From assembly GCA_016931185.1 (NCBI GenBank), contig JAFGFI010000485.1:1-64000 (forward strand): 64,000 bases of DNA. The letters run 5' to 3'. A program made the position numbers and the translations under genes. Source of the DNA: Anaerolineae bacterium (GTDB lineage Bacteria > Chloroflexota > Anaerolineae > B4-G1 > SLSP01). Positions 8,021 through 17,825 of this stretch are shown piece by piece. The notes below the pieces were generated by a model, which was not told where the DNA came from, searched no databases, and worked only from the letters and a program-made list of their open reading frames with translations. Numbering within the stretch: position 1 is the first letter of the stretch; each line of letters begins with the position of its first letter.

Positions 8021-10537
8021 CTATATCCAATGCGTCTCCCGCGCGATGATCTCATCCTGTAATTCCTTGCCGATGCTGGTGAAGTAGGCATTGTATCCGG
8101 TCACGCGCACCAGCAGATGGCGGTAATTCTCAGGATGGTGCTGCGCATCACGCAACATATCGGCATCTACCATATTGATCTGCAATGCTGTGCTACCATT
8201 TTCAACGTAAGCACGCAAAAACGCCTTAAATTTATCCCGATGTTCTGGATCGCGCAACAGGGAGGGACTGAAGGTCATGGTGTGGCTGCCTCCATTGGGC
8301 AATACATTTACAAACGCATCCCAATCCCCCTGCCCGTCAGCCGCTTTGCCCCCCAAAACCTTACCCACCGAATTGACATTGGCAGTCGGGCCGTTGATAT
8401 CCGCGCCGTTGGAAGGGCACAATGCATTGGAAAGGAATTTCCCCTGTGGACGCCCATCAGGGCTGGCCGGTAGAATAAAACCATCAGACACCCAGTAATT
8501 CCAGCTTAACATCCCCGGCCGGAACTGCCGCCCGGTAGAGCGTGTCTTGTATTTCCAGGTCTCCTCGGTCCACAGATCCATCACCGCTTTACCCAGCGCG
8601 TCGGCAACATCGTCATCTTGACCATACTTGGGGGCCTTGTAGCGCGCCTTAGCCTGTAAAACACTATGGCCCTCCCAATTATTGCGCAATGCCTGGATTA
8701 ACTCCCCCATGGTACAAGTTTGTGTATCATATACCAGGTACTTGATCGCCAGCAAGGAATCCACCGTGGTCGCGTAAGTCACCGCCTCAATAGTGACATA
8801 TCCCAGTTCTGCCCCTCCGGCATTGATATCCACACCTTGTTCAGCGCAGCCCTTTACCAGGCAGGAAAGATAGGGTGTTGGGGAAAAACGCGCCCGGAGG
8901 GATTCTGTCCGCTCGTATAACTCAACAATTTGCCGGATGATAAAGCGGGTTTGCGTCGCATAAGCTTCCCAGAACTGCTCCCAGGTTGTAAACAAAGCCG
9001 GGTCACCGGTATCCGGGCCTCGACGGCGGCGGGGTTCAGTCTTTCCCGTCAGTGAATCCGTGAAGGGCAACAAATCATAGCCCCCGGCCAGCGCCAACTC
9101 CACGGCCTTGAGCAAATTAAGATTGCAGTCCACCGTGCCAGAACGATCATTGCCTACCATGGTATTCTCAAGACATCCCACGGGCGCGTAATCGTGGACA
9201 TTCTCAACGTTGATCAAATGCTCCATACCGGATTTGCGGGCTTGCAATAACATTCCCGCCATTGAACGCTCATCAAAATTGAGGAGGAAAGGCGCGCCCT
9301 GGCTCGCCGCAATCATCTCTACTACCTTGTCCAACAAGCCATCGGGCGTGTGACGATGAAGGCGCACATTGGGTTTAGGTTCAAGAATGGGAGATAATTC
9401 ATCAATAACTTCGAGCATCGCGTAAGTCAGATCGTTGGTTAAATCGGCTCCCCCCGCTCCTAATCCCGCCAGTGTAATCAATTGGCCGTAGCCCGCCGTG
9501 ATCCCCTGATTTCCCCCGGTGCGGATCATGGCGTCATAGGCAGTGTTACAATGGATCCAAAAACACTTAAGGATCTCCTTACCGAATTCGCGATCCATAC
9601 CCTCCGCCAATGATGCTTGCCAGAAAGGATAAAGATATTGATCCACACGGCCGAAGGATGTACCGGGGCCGGGATAGTTTTCGTCACTCATCACCAACAT
9701 GTGAGTGAGCCAGAGGAATTGTACTGCTTCCCAGAATGTTTGCGCCGGTTCCCAGGGCACACGCTGCAAATGATTCGCCATCTGCACCAACTCTGCCTTG
9801 CGCGCAGGATCCGTTTCCTCACCGGCCAATTGCCGGCAAACTTTGCCATAAGCCAACGCCACATCCCGCGCCACCGTCGCGGCAGTCAACATCGCGCGGA
9901 GCTGCGCCCCCTTATCGCTTAACTTATCTATGTCTGAAAGTGCATCGTAGCGCGCCTGTAAATCAGCGTGAATAACCTTCCAGCCATGCGTAAGCACGCG
10001 GGCATAGTCAGGGATTAAGTGCCCACCCGTCGCGCCCGTGTTGCCATAACCGTGATCGTGGAATCGCTTCATTTCTGCGCGAACTCCCCTTTGCCCAAAC
10101 ACGTTTTTGTCATATTGACGGGCCTCTCGCTTGTTCAGACAAGTAGACGTCATCACGTTAAAGCGCGCACCGGCCAACAAATCACCGGGGAGAATTTCCT
10201 TAGGGACATAAGCCGCCATCACTTCATGGTTAAACCATGCTTTACGCTCAGGCAAACTCCATGTCCAAAAATCTGGATGTAATTTGACCGGTCGCGCCGT
10301 CTGTTTGAAAGCTGAACGGAAGGTTTGCAGAAAGGTATAGGTTTCGGGCACAATGTAATAGTTGGTTTCCTCAAACTGAAAATCCCACGGCGTCCCCGTG
10401 GTCCACGCGGTGAATTCATTGTTCCAGGCTCGCGCTGTTCCCTGAAAGTAATAATCGCGCAACCATTGGATACGAGGGGAAAGCGCGTACGGCGTTTTTA
10501 CCAAATAATGATGTTGCATTGCTTGATTTGCCTCCAA
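8021..10537 (-). CDS. Glycyl radical enzyme (PFL/dehydratase superfamily), subfamily unassigned
   Basis: 838 aa; C-terminal glycyl-radical motif VRVTGYNAYF (G814 by count); active-site DYAPVGCLENTMVGNDRSG (C455-x-E457); activase adjacent. Confidence 0.93.
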   Translation of the reverse strand: MEANQAMQHHYLVKTPYALSPRIQWLRDYYFQGTARAWNNEFTAWTTGTPWDFQFEETNYYIVPETYTFLQTFRSAFKQTARPVKLHPDFWTWSLPERKAWFNHEVMAAYVPKEILPGDLLAGARFNVMTSTCLNKREARQYDKNVFGQRGVRAEMKRFHDHGYGNTGATGGHLIPDYARVLTHGWKVIHADLQARYDALSDIDKLSDKGAQLRAMLTAATVARDVALAYGKVCRQLAGEETDPARKAELVQMANHLQRVPWEPAQTFWEAVQFLWLTHMLVMSDENYPGPGTSFGRVDQYLYPFWQASLAEGMDREFGKEILKCFWIHCNTAYDAMIRTGGNQGITAGYGQLITLAGLGAGGADLTNDLTYAMLEVIDELSPILEPKPNVRLHRHTPDGLLDKVVEMIAASQGAPFLLNFDERSMAGMLLQARKSGMEHLINVENVHDYAPVGCLENTMVGNDRSGTVDCNLNLLKAVELALAGGYDLLPFTDSLTGKTEPRRRRGPDTGDPALFTTWEQFWEAYATQTRFIIRQIVELYERTESLRARFSPTPYLSCLVKGCAEQGVDINAGGAELGYVTIEAVTYATTVDSLLAIKYLVYDTQTCTMGELIQALRNNWEGHSVLQAKARYKAPKYGQDDDVADALGKAVMDLWTEETWKYKTRSTGRQFRPGMLSWNYWVSDGFILPASPDGRPQGKFLSNALCPSNGADINGPTANVNSVGKVLGGKAADGQGDWDAFVNVLPNGGSHTMTFSPSLLRDPEHRDKFKAFLRAYVENGSTALQINMVDADMLRDAQHHPENYRHLLVRVTGYNAYFTSIGKELQDEIIARETHWI

Positions 10538-10560
10538 CCAAAGTTAGTTAAGTAATGACT

Positions 10561-11124
10561 TTACTGTTGCTTTTGATAGGTTCCCATCAATGCGTCTTCT
10601 CCAAGCACGTGCCCTTCCATTGCTTTAAGAAGTTGTGCTTTTGTCGCGCCGGGTTCTAAATCGAGCATCGTATCCAGTGCGTAGAGTTTGAAGTAGTAAC
10701 GGTGAGTGCCGCTTGGCGGACATGGCCCGCCATAACCTGTGTCACCCCAGCCATTTTTACCGTTAACACTGCCGTCGGGTAATTCCGCATCCGAGGGGAA
10801 TGCCTCCGGCAATTCACGCGTGTCGGAGGGAATATTATAAAGCACCCAATGCACCCACGTCCCAACGGGAGCATCAGGATCGTCGACGATCAACGCCAGT
10901 CTCTGAGTACCAGCCGGAGGTTCATCCCAGATCAATGCCGGTGATATATCATCCCCGTCACACGTATACCGGGCCGGGATCGTGCCTTCATGTACAAACG
11001 CCGGACTGGACAACGACAACGCGGTTGTCTGGGTCGGGCTGCCGGGCACATCTGTCCCCCTGCCACAGCCCACCAACAACACTACTACCAGTATCCCTAT
11101 CCCGCCCAACACATGCCTTCGCAT
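10561..11124 (-). CDS. YbhB/YbcL family (PEBP, Raf kinase inhibitor-like) lipoprotein
   Basis: lipobox-like LLVGCG; FVHEGTIPARYTCDGDDISPALIWDEPPAGTQRLALIVDDPDAPVGTWVHWVLYNIP. Confidence 0.93.
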   Translation of the reverse strand: MRRHVLGGIGILVVVLLVGCGRGTDVPGSPTQTTALSLSSPAFVHEGTIPARYTCDGDDISPALIWDEPPAGTQRLALIVDDPDAPVGTWVHWVLYNIPSDTRELPEAFPSDAELPDGSVNGKNGWGDTGYGGPCPPSGTHRYYFKLYALDTMLDLEPGATKAQLLKAMEGHVLGEDALMGTYQKQQ

Positions 11125-11138
11125 ACACCCCTCCTTAA

Positions 11139-11193
11139 CAGCAGACGGTAGACAAAGATTTCTTTCCCCGTCTACCGTCTACTGTCTACATCC
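11139..11193. repeat. Heptad-phase inverted repeat tract (GTAGACR type)
   Basis: agcagacggtagac ... gtctaccgtctactgtctac. Confidence 0.75.
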
Positions 11194-11723
11194 TACTGCT
11201 CTTCAATCCGAATTGTCTTAATTTTATCTCCCGGTGTCCGCGACGTCTGCGGATCACGGATACTAATGGACATCAACACGTCCAGTCCTTTACTCACCTT
11301 GCCAAAGACTGCATGGTGACCATCCAGCCACGGCGTCGCCTTGAGGGTCATAAAAAACTGGCTGCCGTTGGTATCCGCCCCCGCGTTCGCCATTGAGAGT
11401 ATCCCTGGCCCATCATGTTTCAAGTTGGGATGAAATTCATCGGCGAAGCGATAGCCCGGCCCTCCCCTCCCGGTACCGGAGGGATCACCCCCCTGGGCCA
11501 TAAAATCCTTGATGACACGATGGAAAGTCGTATCATCATAAAATCCGGCGCGGGCCAGGAAAACGAAGTTATTGACGGTGTTAGGAACCTTGTCGGCAAA
11601 TAACTCCACCACGATATCGCCTTTCTCCGTCTCAAACGTGGCGATATAGGTCTTACTCGGATCAATCTGCATCTCCGGCGCCGAGTGATACATGTTATTA
11701 CGATCATGAGGATTCTCTAGCAT
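11193..11723 (-). CDS. Peptidylprolyl isomerase, cyclophilin type
   Basis: [33 protein letters not shown]...[18 protein letters not shown]. Confidence 0.95.
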   Translation of the reverse strand: MLENPHDRNNMYHSAPEMQIDPSKTYIATFETEKGDIVVELFADKVPNTVNNFVFLARAGFYDDTTFHRVIKDFMAQGGDPSGTGRGGPGYRFADEFHPNLKHDGPGILSMANAGADTNGSQFFMTLKATPWLDGHHAVFGKVSKGLDVLMSISIRDPQTSRTPGDKIKTIRIEEQ

Positions 11724-11859
11724 AGCATAGTCTCCTGTTTTATTAAAGTTTCTGAAGTCTCAGTAGATCACAATTGTCAGCGATAGACTACAAAAGTCTT
11801 AGCAAGCGCTTGGTTGACGAGCGACGTCCGTTCAACGAAGTGACTGCTCTATAAGGGGT

Positions 11860-13308
11860 TCACTGCGCGGCCTTCAACGCTTCCTCTATGGCGGCGCGCA
11901 ATCCTCCGTAGCCCACAACCTTCTCATCATTCACGAAAAACGATGGCGTCCCCGTCACCCCCAATTCCGCAGCGTGTTGCACCGCGTCCTCGATCACAGG
12001 GGCATAGCGGGCATCTTCACGACAAGTGGCAAATGCCTCTTCATCCAGTTCTGCCTCAACCGCACTCTTCTCATACGAACTCCCTGCAAACACGGCATGT
12101 GTGTAAGCGTAATATTTTCCCTGCTCCGCCGCGCACATTGAGGCTTCCATAAATTCCTTTGCATTCGTCCAATCGGGGGTATTCCAGTCCATATAATGGG
12201 TGACATAACGCACCTGGCCCGTAGCGACGAAATCCTCTAAAATACCATCCATCTCACTCTGGTGATAGGCACTACAGTGACTGCAGTCAATCTTACTAAA
12301 CTCCGTTACCACTACCGCTGCCTTCTCGTCACCCAACGAGGGCAACCAGCGTGTGCCGGCTGCCGGGCCAGGATATAGAGCATCGGTTTCCCCGGCATCG
12401 AAATAAACACCCTGCATCCCGCCATAAACCTCAGTACCCATTCCTGACGCGACCAGCGCCGGCGTCTCAGCGGTTTCGGGTGCTCCTTCGCTGATGCGGA
12501 CGGTTTTGAGTAAATCACCCGGCTCTGTTGCCGTCTGCGGATCGCGAAGGGAGATAGACATCAAGACATCCATACCTTCCACCACCTTACCCAACACAGT
12601 ATGTGCTCCATCCAACCAGGGAGTCGCGGCAAAGGTAATAAAGAATTGGCTGCCGTTGGTATCTGAACCAGAATTCGCCATTGAGAGTACGCCGGGGCCA
12701 TCATGTGTCAAGTCAGGATGAAACTCATCCGCGAACTTATATCCCGGTCCCCCGGTCCCCGTTCCGGTAGGATCGCCGCCCTGGGCCATAAAATCCTCAA
12801 TGACCCGGTGGAATGTCGTGTTGTCGTAAAATCCCTCGCGGGCCAGGAAGACAAAATTATTGACCGTATTGGGGGCCTTATCGGCAAACAGTTCAACCAC
12901 AATATTACCCTTTTCTAACTCAAGGGTCGCAAAATACTTCTGTTCAGGATCGATAATAAACGCGGGCGGCTCCGAGTACATCCCATTGCGCGCCACCGGG
13001 TCCTCTGGCATCGTCACAGTTCCAGATTGTGTTCCTCCCTCTGGAATCGCCGTCGCCGGCGTTGTCTCTCCCCCCTCGACAACTTCTGTCGCTGTGGGAA
13101 CAGATGCCGGCTCTGCCGTCTGCGTCGTTGACCCAAAATCTAAAAGCATCGTCGGGATCGGTGTGGGCGTCGCCACACTGGCTCGCCCCGAATTCACCAT
13201 GATCAGCACCACGCTGGCTAAAAACAAGACCGTTGCTACCCCCACTACCCATACCGCCGTCTGGCGTGAAACCTCGGGGGATTTACTTTTACCACTCTGA
13301 TTAAACAT
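11860..13308 (-). CDS. Membrane-anchored cyclophilin fused to DsbA-like thioredoxin domain
   Basis: N-terminal [21 protein letters not shown]; cyclophilin [28 protein letters not shown]-terminal [13 protein letters not shown] (CxxC) and cis-Pro [10 protein letters not shown]. Confidence 0.9.
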   Translation of the reverse strand: MFNQSGKSKSPEVSRQTAVWVVGVATVLFLASVVLIMVNSGRASVATPTPIPTMLLDFGSTTQTAEPASVPTATEVVEGGETTPATAIPEGGTQSGTVTMPEDPVARNGMYSEPPAFIIDPEQKYFATLELEKGNIVVELFADKAPNTVNNFVFLAREGFYDNTTFHRVIEDFMAQGGDPTGTGTGGPGYKFADEFHPDLTHDGPGVLSMANSGSDTNGSQFFITFAATPWLDGAHTVLGKVVEGMDVLMSISLRDPQTATEPGDLLKTVRISEGAPETAETPALVASGMGTEVYGGMQGVYFDAGETDALYPGPAAGTRWLPSLGDEKAAVVVTEFSKIDCSHCSAYHQSEMDGILEDFVATGQVRYVTHYMDWNTPDWTNAKEFMEASMCAAEQGKYYAYTHAVFAGSSYEKSAVEAELDEEAFATCREDARYAPVIEDAVQHAAELGVTGTPSFFVNDEKVVGYGGLRAAIEEALKAAQ

Positions 13309-13383
13309 TAGCTCCTCCCTAAAAATAGTCGAAAGTCATTTCAATATCGCCGAGATTGTACACGATTTGAGCGAAAAAGCGAG

Positions 13384-13517
13384 TCAGCGAGCCGGCAAAC
13401 GCGACAGTCCCAACAACAGAACTACCGGTCCCAATAATAGCAGCCACATTGTCACACGCAGATCAAACCGCTGTGCAAACAGTCCCAGAATCCAGGGAAT
13501 CAGTGCGCCGGCCAATC
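13384..13517 (-). pseudogene. Remnant of an MFS-transporter C-terminus
   Basis: Minus-strand translation AGALIPWILGLFAQRFDLRVTMWLLLLGPVVLLLGLSRLPAR* resembles the last two TM helices of MFS permeases; no ORF body upstream. Confidence 0.5.
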
Positions 13518-13569
13518 AGTGCTTAGACTTTAGTCGCCAAATCTACCGCCATTGCAACTAAAGGGCTCT

Positions 13570-15945
13570 TTATGAAAAAGTATTTTGAATGATTAGGGGC
13601 AGGAATATAGGGTACATAACCGGCGAGACAGGTAACCATAAATCCAGCCGCATTGTATCACTTTGCACGACGTCCGCCGTTACCGTCACAACACTATAGT
13701 TTTCCAGCGTGCCGGTAAATGTGTGTGGACTGGCGGGAGAGAACAGGGTATAAAATCCATCTTCCAGCGCCGGATCGGCGGTGGGCCGTGATACGGTGCT
13801 TTCTCCACTATCATTCATTATCTTCGCGCCGATCAACGGATCCCCGGTACTCGCGTCATATATGTGCCCCACGATCAATCCACCCGCACTCAGCCGGCAA
13901 TCATCCTCTGAAGGCGCCCGGTGATAGCCGGGGGCCGTACACAACGTTTTATTTGCTTTCAAAACAACGTCCACCTGTGTCGTGTCGTCTGATGCTCCTA
14001 CCCTATATGTCGTGGTGCCATATCCCGGCGTCCAGGCATCCACAGTCAACGTATACGCACATCCTCCGTAAAAAGTCAAACTATAAACGCCCGTGACCGG
14101 ATCGGTCCATACTTCTTTACCAGAAGGCGTGAAGGGATCGCCCGTCATCACGACGCGCGCGTAAAGGGGCCACCCTTCCGCTGCCTTCACCGTGCCGGTG
14201 ACACCGCGGGGGCGCGCGACAGATAGCGTGAACGCGCGCATCGTTGTCAATCCCGCCGTCACTTTCACATCCGGCGCGGTAACAGGTAAATACCCGCAGG
14301 CGGCAGCCGTGACCGTGTACGTCCCGGCAGGCAATTTCAGACGATATTTTCCTTCCACGCCGGTGGTGGCACTCGAAGAAGCCAGGAGTTGTGTAACCGT
14401 CACCCACGCGCCCGCGAGGGGGGTAGATGTAACAGCATCCAGTACCTCGCCGGCTAATACGCCCATTTCCAACCATGGAGAAGCCAGATGTGCCACCGTG
14501 CCGACCGAGGCTTTGACGTAATTGACATAATATGCCATATTCAGTTCGGCTAACGTATCGCCTACCGTGTGATAATAATCATTGAAATCGTCGTTATCAT
14601 CCTCAATAGCAAGGATGGCGTGATAACCTTTGTTCCAAAACGGACTGTGATCGCTGGCCCAGATGGCATCCGCATCAATAATGGGGATAAGGACATCGCT
14701 CATTCCATAAGTGTTTACCACGTTGGTGAACGTGCTCGCTATCGCCAAGTCGCCAGCATACCCCGGATCGCTCGATAAGCGCGTGTGCAGGCGCAACGTG
14801 GGGCCATCCACCGCATCCCAGGCGATCATGTCCATATTGTAAACGGCGACAATCGTCTCACCCGCCGCAGCGACACCGGCAGCATACGCTGCGCTGCCGA
14901 GCAATCCTTGCTCCTCGCCGGTGAAAAACACAAAGCGCACCGTGCGCTCAAATTCATAGTGGCTGAAAATATCCGCCGCAACCATCACGGCCACCACGCC
15001 ACTGCCGTTGTCATCCGCGCCGGGAGCGACTGTGCCGAGAGGCAGATCGTCAATATGTGCCGTGATCAACACAATCTCATCGGGATACGTCGTCCCGGTG
15101 ATCACGCCGACAACATTGCGATTAGCATATCCACTGCGCGCCCATGTCTGGAAACCGGCATCGATCCCCAACGCTTCCAGGTGCTCATAGACAAACTGCG
15201 TTGCCTTTTCCAACGGTTCTCCGGAATTGGTATGACGAGTCGTGATCGTGTAAGGAATACCACCAACCAATGCCGGCCACTCGCCGCTTAGTTGCCCGGT
15301 GTAGGTATAAACAGTGGCGGCATCTACCTGCTCAATCATCGTCCCAATCAGTGAACTTGGCGTAAACTCGCGCACCTGCACCGGCGCGCGGGGCGGCGCG
15401 AGTATCAGGGGCGTCTCCGGTAACCACGCCACCTCGCACCCTAACGCGGTCACGCTTTCCATTTGCACAGGCGTTCCCCATACCATAAAATTCCAACCAT
15501 CGTCATAAACCACATCCACACTTTCCAACGCCCGCGTCCGGGCCTCTGCGTGCCGGCACAAGCCAAGAAAATAGTCGGAGGATAGAGAAGCTAAGGAGCC
15601 AGGGAGCCGGGGAGCAGCTCCTCTGCCCCTCTTCCACACCCCAATTACCTGGTATGGTACACCCTGTTCTAGTAATTGCACCCGCAGTTGCGCTTTCGTC
15701 GCCAATACCAGGACATAGTCCTGCCCGGCAGCATCCTGCAAATGCGCGTAAACCGGCAACCCAAGATCGGCAAGGCTTCCCGTTACCTCCACCTGCGCCC
15801 AAACCGGCAGATCCTCAACAGGCCGCGCCATAACAACACCGGGAATATACAACCACAAGAGTGATATGATGAGTAGCAAACTTAAATTCCGTTTCAAATT
15901 TATGTCCCCCTGGAGCGAATTGCGAATGTGCGAATTACGCATCAC
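13570..15945 (-). CDS. Secreted M28-family aminopeptidase with C-terminal carboxypeptidase-regulatory-like domains
   Basis: signal-like N-terminus; EIVLITAHIDDLP..GADDNGSGVVAVM..FFTGEEQGLLGS..NMDMIAWD..SDHSPFW; CarboxypepD_reg-like repeats; ends MYPIFLPLIIQNTFS. Confidence 0.88.
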   Translation of the reverse strand: MMRNSHIRNSLQGDINLKRNLSLLLIISLLWLYIPGVVMARPVEDLPVWAQVEVTGSLADLGLPVYAHLQDAAGQDYVLVLATKAQLRVQLLEQGVPYQVIGVWKRGRGAAPRLPGSLASLSSDYFLGLCRHAEARTRALESVDVVYDDGWNFMVWGTPVQMESVTALGCEVAWLPETPLILAPPRAPVQVREFTPSSLIGTMIEQVDAATVYTYTGQLSGEWPALVGGIPYTITTRHTNSGEPLEKATQFVYEHLEALGIDAGFQTWARSGYANRNVVGVITGTTYPDEIVLITAHIDDLPLGTVAPGADDNGSGVVAVMVAADIFSHYEFERTVRFVFFTGEEQGLLGSAAYAAGVAAAGETIVAVYNMDMIAWDAVDGPTLRLHTRLSSDPGYAGDLAIASTFTNVVNTYGMSDVLIPIIDADAIWASDHSPFWNKGYHAILAIEDDNDDFNDYYHTVGDTLAELNMAYYVNYVKASVGTVAHLASPWLEMGVLAGEVLDAVTSTPLAGAWVTVTQLLASSSATTGVEGKYRLKLPAGTYTVTAAACGYLPVTAPDVKVTAGLTTMRAFTLSVARPRGVTGTVKAAEGWPLYARVVMTGDPFTPSGKEVWTDPVTGVYSLTFYGGCAYTLTVDAWTPGYGTTTYRVGASDDTTQVDVVLKANKTLCTAPGYHRAPSEDDCRLSAGGLIVGHIYDASTGDPLIGAKIMNDSGESTVSRPTADPALEDGFYTLFSPASPHTFTGTLENYSVVTVTADVVQSDTMRLDLWLPVSPVMYPIFLPLIIQNTFS

Positions 15946-16042
15946 GCTTCACGCCCCAAGTGTAACCCAAAGTAAGATACACACAAACACGTAAAACGTG
16001 AGGCGTGACAAGTATCATCACCTCACGTTTTACGTGTTTGGG
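15914..16042. repeat. Heptad-phase repeat tracts
   Basis: gcgaatt|gcgaatg|..cgaatta|cgcatca|cgcttca|cgcccc and cacgtaaaacgtgaggcgtga ... tcacctcacgttttacgtg (inverted arms). Confidence 0.75.
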
Positions 16043-16067
16043 ATTGGGAAGACAGTAATCTACGTGC

Positions 16068-17534
16068 TTACGTCGCGTTCAATAGCACCGGTATTTCCAC
16101 TTGCGCAGCATCTAAAGCTATAGCCTGCCGGAACGCCGCTATCGCTTCTCCAATTTGCCCCAAACGGAAGTAAATCTCACCTACGGCGAGCCAAAACCGC
16201 GAGCGTTGATGGTCGCTGCCGCACAGAGCAGAAAGTTCCCGGTAAAGCGACTGCACGCGCTGCGTTTCGCCCTGGTGTGCATAGTAACGCGCCAACAATT
16301 CGTACATCGCCTGCAAATGCTCCTGCGCCACGAGTAAATCCGAAGAACCATCACATGGTTCCGCGATCGCTAATGATTCGCGCTCCATCCATTGGAATCG
16401 CAGTGCTTCCTTGAAACATACAATCGCTTCTCGCAATGCGGATTCACGATCCTGGCCCTGCAACTGCGCGTAAAGCAATCCCAGATTATTCTGCACATTC
16501 GCATACGCCAACGGGGCAGTCTCTGGGGTATAAACTTTGAGTACCTCACGATAAGCGGCAATCGCCTGCCGCACAGACTCCATCTTCTCCCCTCCTGACA
16601 AGGTAGCATACGCAAATCCCAGGTTGGCGTTAATCAACGCATAAAGCTGTGGGGCGCGTTCCAATGTGCAGGTGCGCAGGGAACGCTTATAACACGCGAT
16701 GGCTTGTCGAATATCTGCCGCTGGGTCTACACTCCGACCATGCAAATACGCGGTGCCCAGGTTATTTTGTACCATCGCGTATTCCAGGGGGGCTGTCTCT
16801 GGAGTAAAGATCGCCAGCGCCGCTTCATAACATGCAATAGCTTCCCGCACATTCTCCAAAGGATTACCGGTAGGCAATTGGGTATAGGTGAATCCCAGGT
16901 CGTTCAACATCTGAGCGCGCGTCTGCGTATCTCCCAATGCCTCACACGCAGCAATCCCGGACTCAAGCCAGGAGAGCCTCTGCTCCCACCTATTACGCTG
17001 CGCGAAATAGGTATCGAGTACAATCACAAGCTTGCGTACCCAGCGCGCGTGACCCATTGTCACCATACCCTCCCAAATTGCTTCGAGGTTGGGATAAAAT
17101 TTGTCGAACATCGCCAGGGCGTGTTCTCGACCGGCACCTTGTAGGCACACAGCTTGTTCTTCAATCAGGGGAAGGTAATAATCGGCCAGCCAGAGGAGCA
17201 AAGATACGTAATGATCCCAATGATCCGAGGTCTGCCACATTTCTAATATCCGCTCGCGTATAGGAGGATAGAAACGATACCCCCCTTCCTCTACTCTTGT
17301 GACCAGGCCTGCCGCGAGCAGTTGCGACAATAACACCAGGGTCAGTATATCGTCCGCGCCGGTAAGCAAAGCCAACAACCGTTGATCGAACCACGCGGGC
17401 ACAGCACACAGCACTGCCGCCTCCGCCACTTCATGCGGCAGAGCATCCAACGTCATTTCCAGCCAGACCTGGACTGCATCAACGTCCGTCACCCCTTCTG
17501 GGTAAAACCACTTTGTGTTTACAATTGCTCTCAT
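16068..17534 (-). CDS. Tetratricopeptide-repeat protein
   Basis: repeated ...AIACYEAALAIFTPETAPLEYAMVQNNLGTAYL... / ...YREVLKVYTPETAPLAYANVQNNLGLLYAQL... Confidence 0.85.
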   Translation of the reverse strand: MRAIVNTKWFYPEGVTDVDAVQVWLEMTLDALPHEVAEAAVLCAVPAWFDQRLLALLTGADDILTLVLLSQLLAAGLVTRVEEGGYRFYPPIRERILEMWQTSDHWDHYVSLLLWLADYYLPLIEEQAVCLQGAGREHALAMFDKFYPNLEAIWEGMVTMGHARWVRKLVIVLDTYFAQRNRWEQRLSWLESGIAACEALGDTQTRAQMLNDLGFTYTQLPTGNPLENVREAIACYEAALAIFTPETAPLEYAMVQNNLGTAYLHGRSVDPAADIRQAIACYKRSLRTCTLERAPQLYALINANLGFAYATLSGGEKMESVRQAIAAYREVLKVYTPETAPLAYANVQNNLGLLYAQLQGQDRESALREAIVCFKEALRFQWMERESLAIAEPCDGSSDLLVAQEHLQAMYELLARYYAHQGETQRVQSLYRELSALCGSDHQRSRFWLAVGEIYFRLGQIGEAIAAFRQAIALDAAQVEIPVLLNAT

Positions 17535-17566
17535 CTCCCACCTCCTCTTGCACGATGGGAAGAGTT

Positions 17567-17626
17567 AGGAGTTAAGAGCGAAGTTAAAAGTTAGAAGTCA
17601 AGATGTCAGTATGTCGAGTATCTCTT
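17567..17626. repeat. Heptad-phase repeat tract
   Basis: gagttag|gagttaa|gagcgaa|gttaaaa|gttagaa|gtcaaga|tgtcagt. Confidence 0.65.
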
Positions 17627-17825
17627 CCTTACACAAACGCCATCGCGCAGGTAGCGTATATAGACCCATCTATTTAAGTTATACGATATATGCAAATCTC
17701 TAACCTCTGACCGCTATGTAGTTATAATATGGTTAGTGTTCTTAATCGTAGTATAGCAAAACTATGAAAAAAGACAATAGGAAATATGGGCTATATACGT
17801 CAGGAAACGGTAGATCAAGCATTTT

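Noticed and set aside
8021-10537. Naming the GRE as pyruvate formate-lyase, benzylsuccinate synthase or glycerol dehydratase
   Set aside because: Only superfamily motifs are certain; the active-site C-x-E and N-terminal features point in different directions, so no gene symbol is assigned.
13367-13561. 64-aa plus-strand ORF
   Set aside because: No family resemblance; the minus strand of the same DNA reads as an MFS C-terminal remnant.
16068-17534. TPR protein as a STAND-type defence or signalling ATPase
   Set aside because: No Walker A/B motif visible; only TPR-like repeats are supported.
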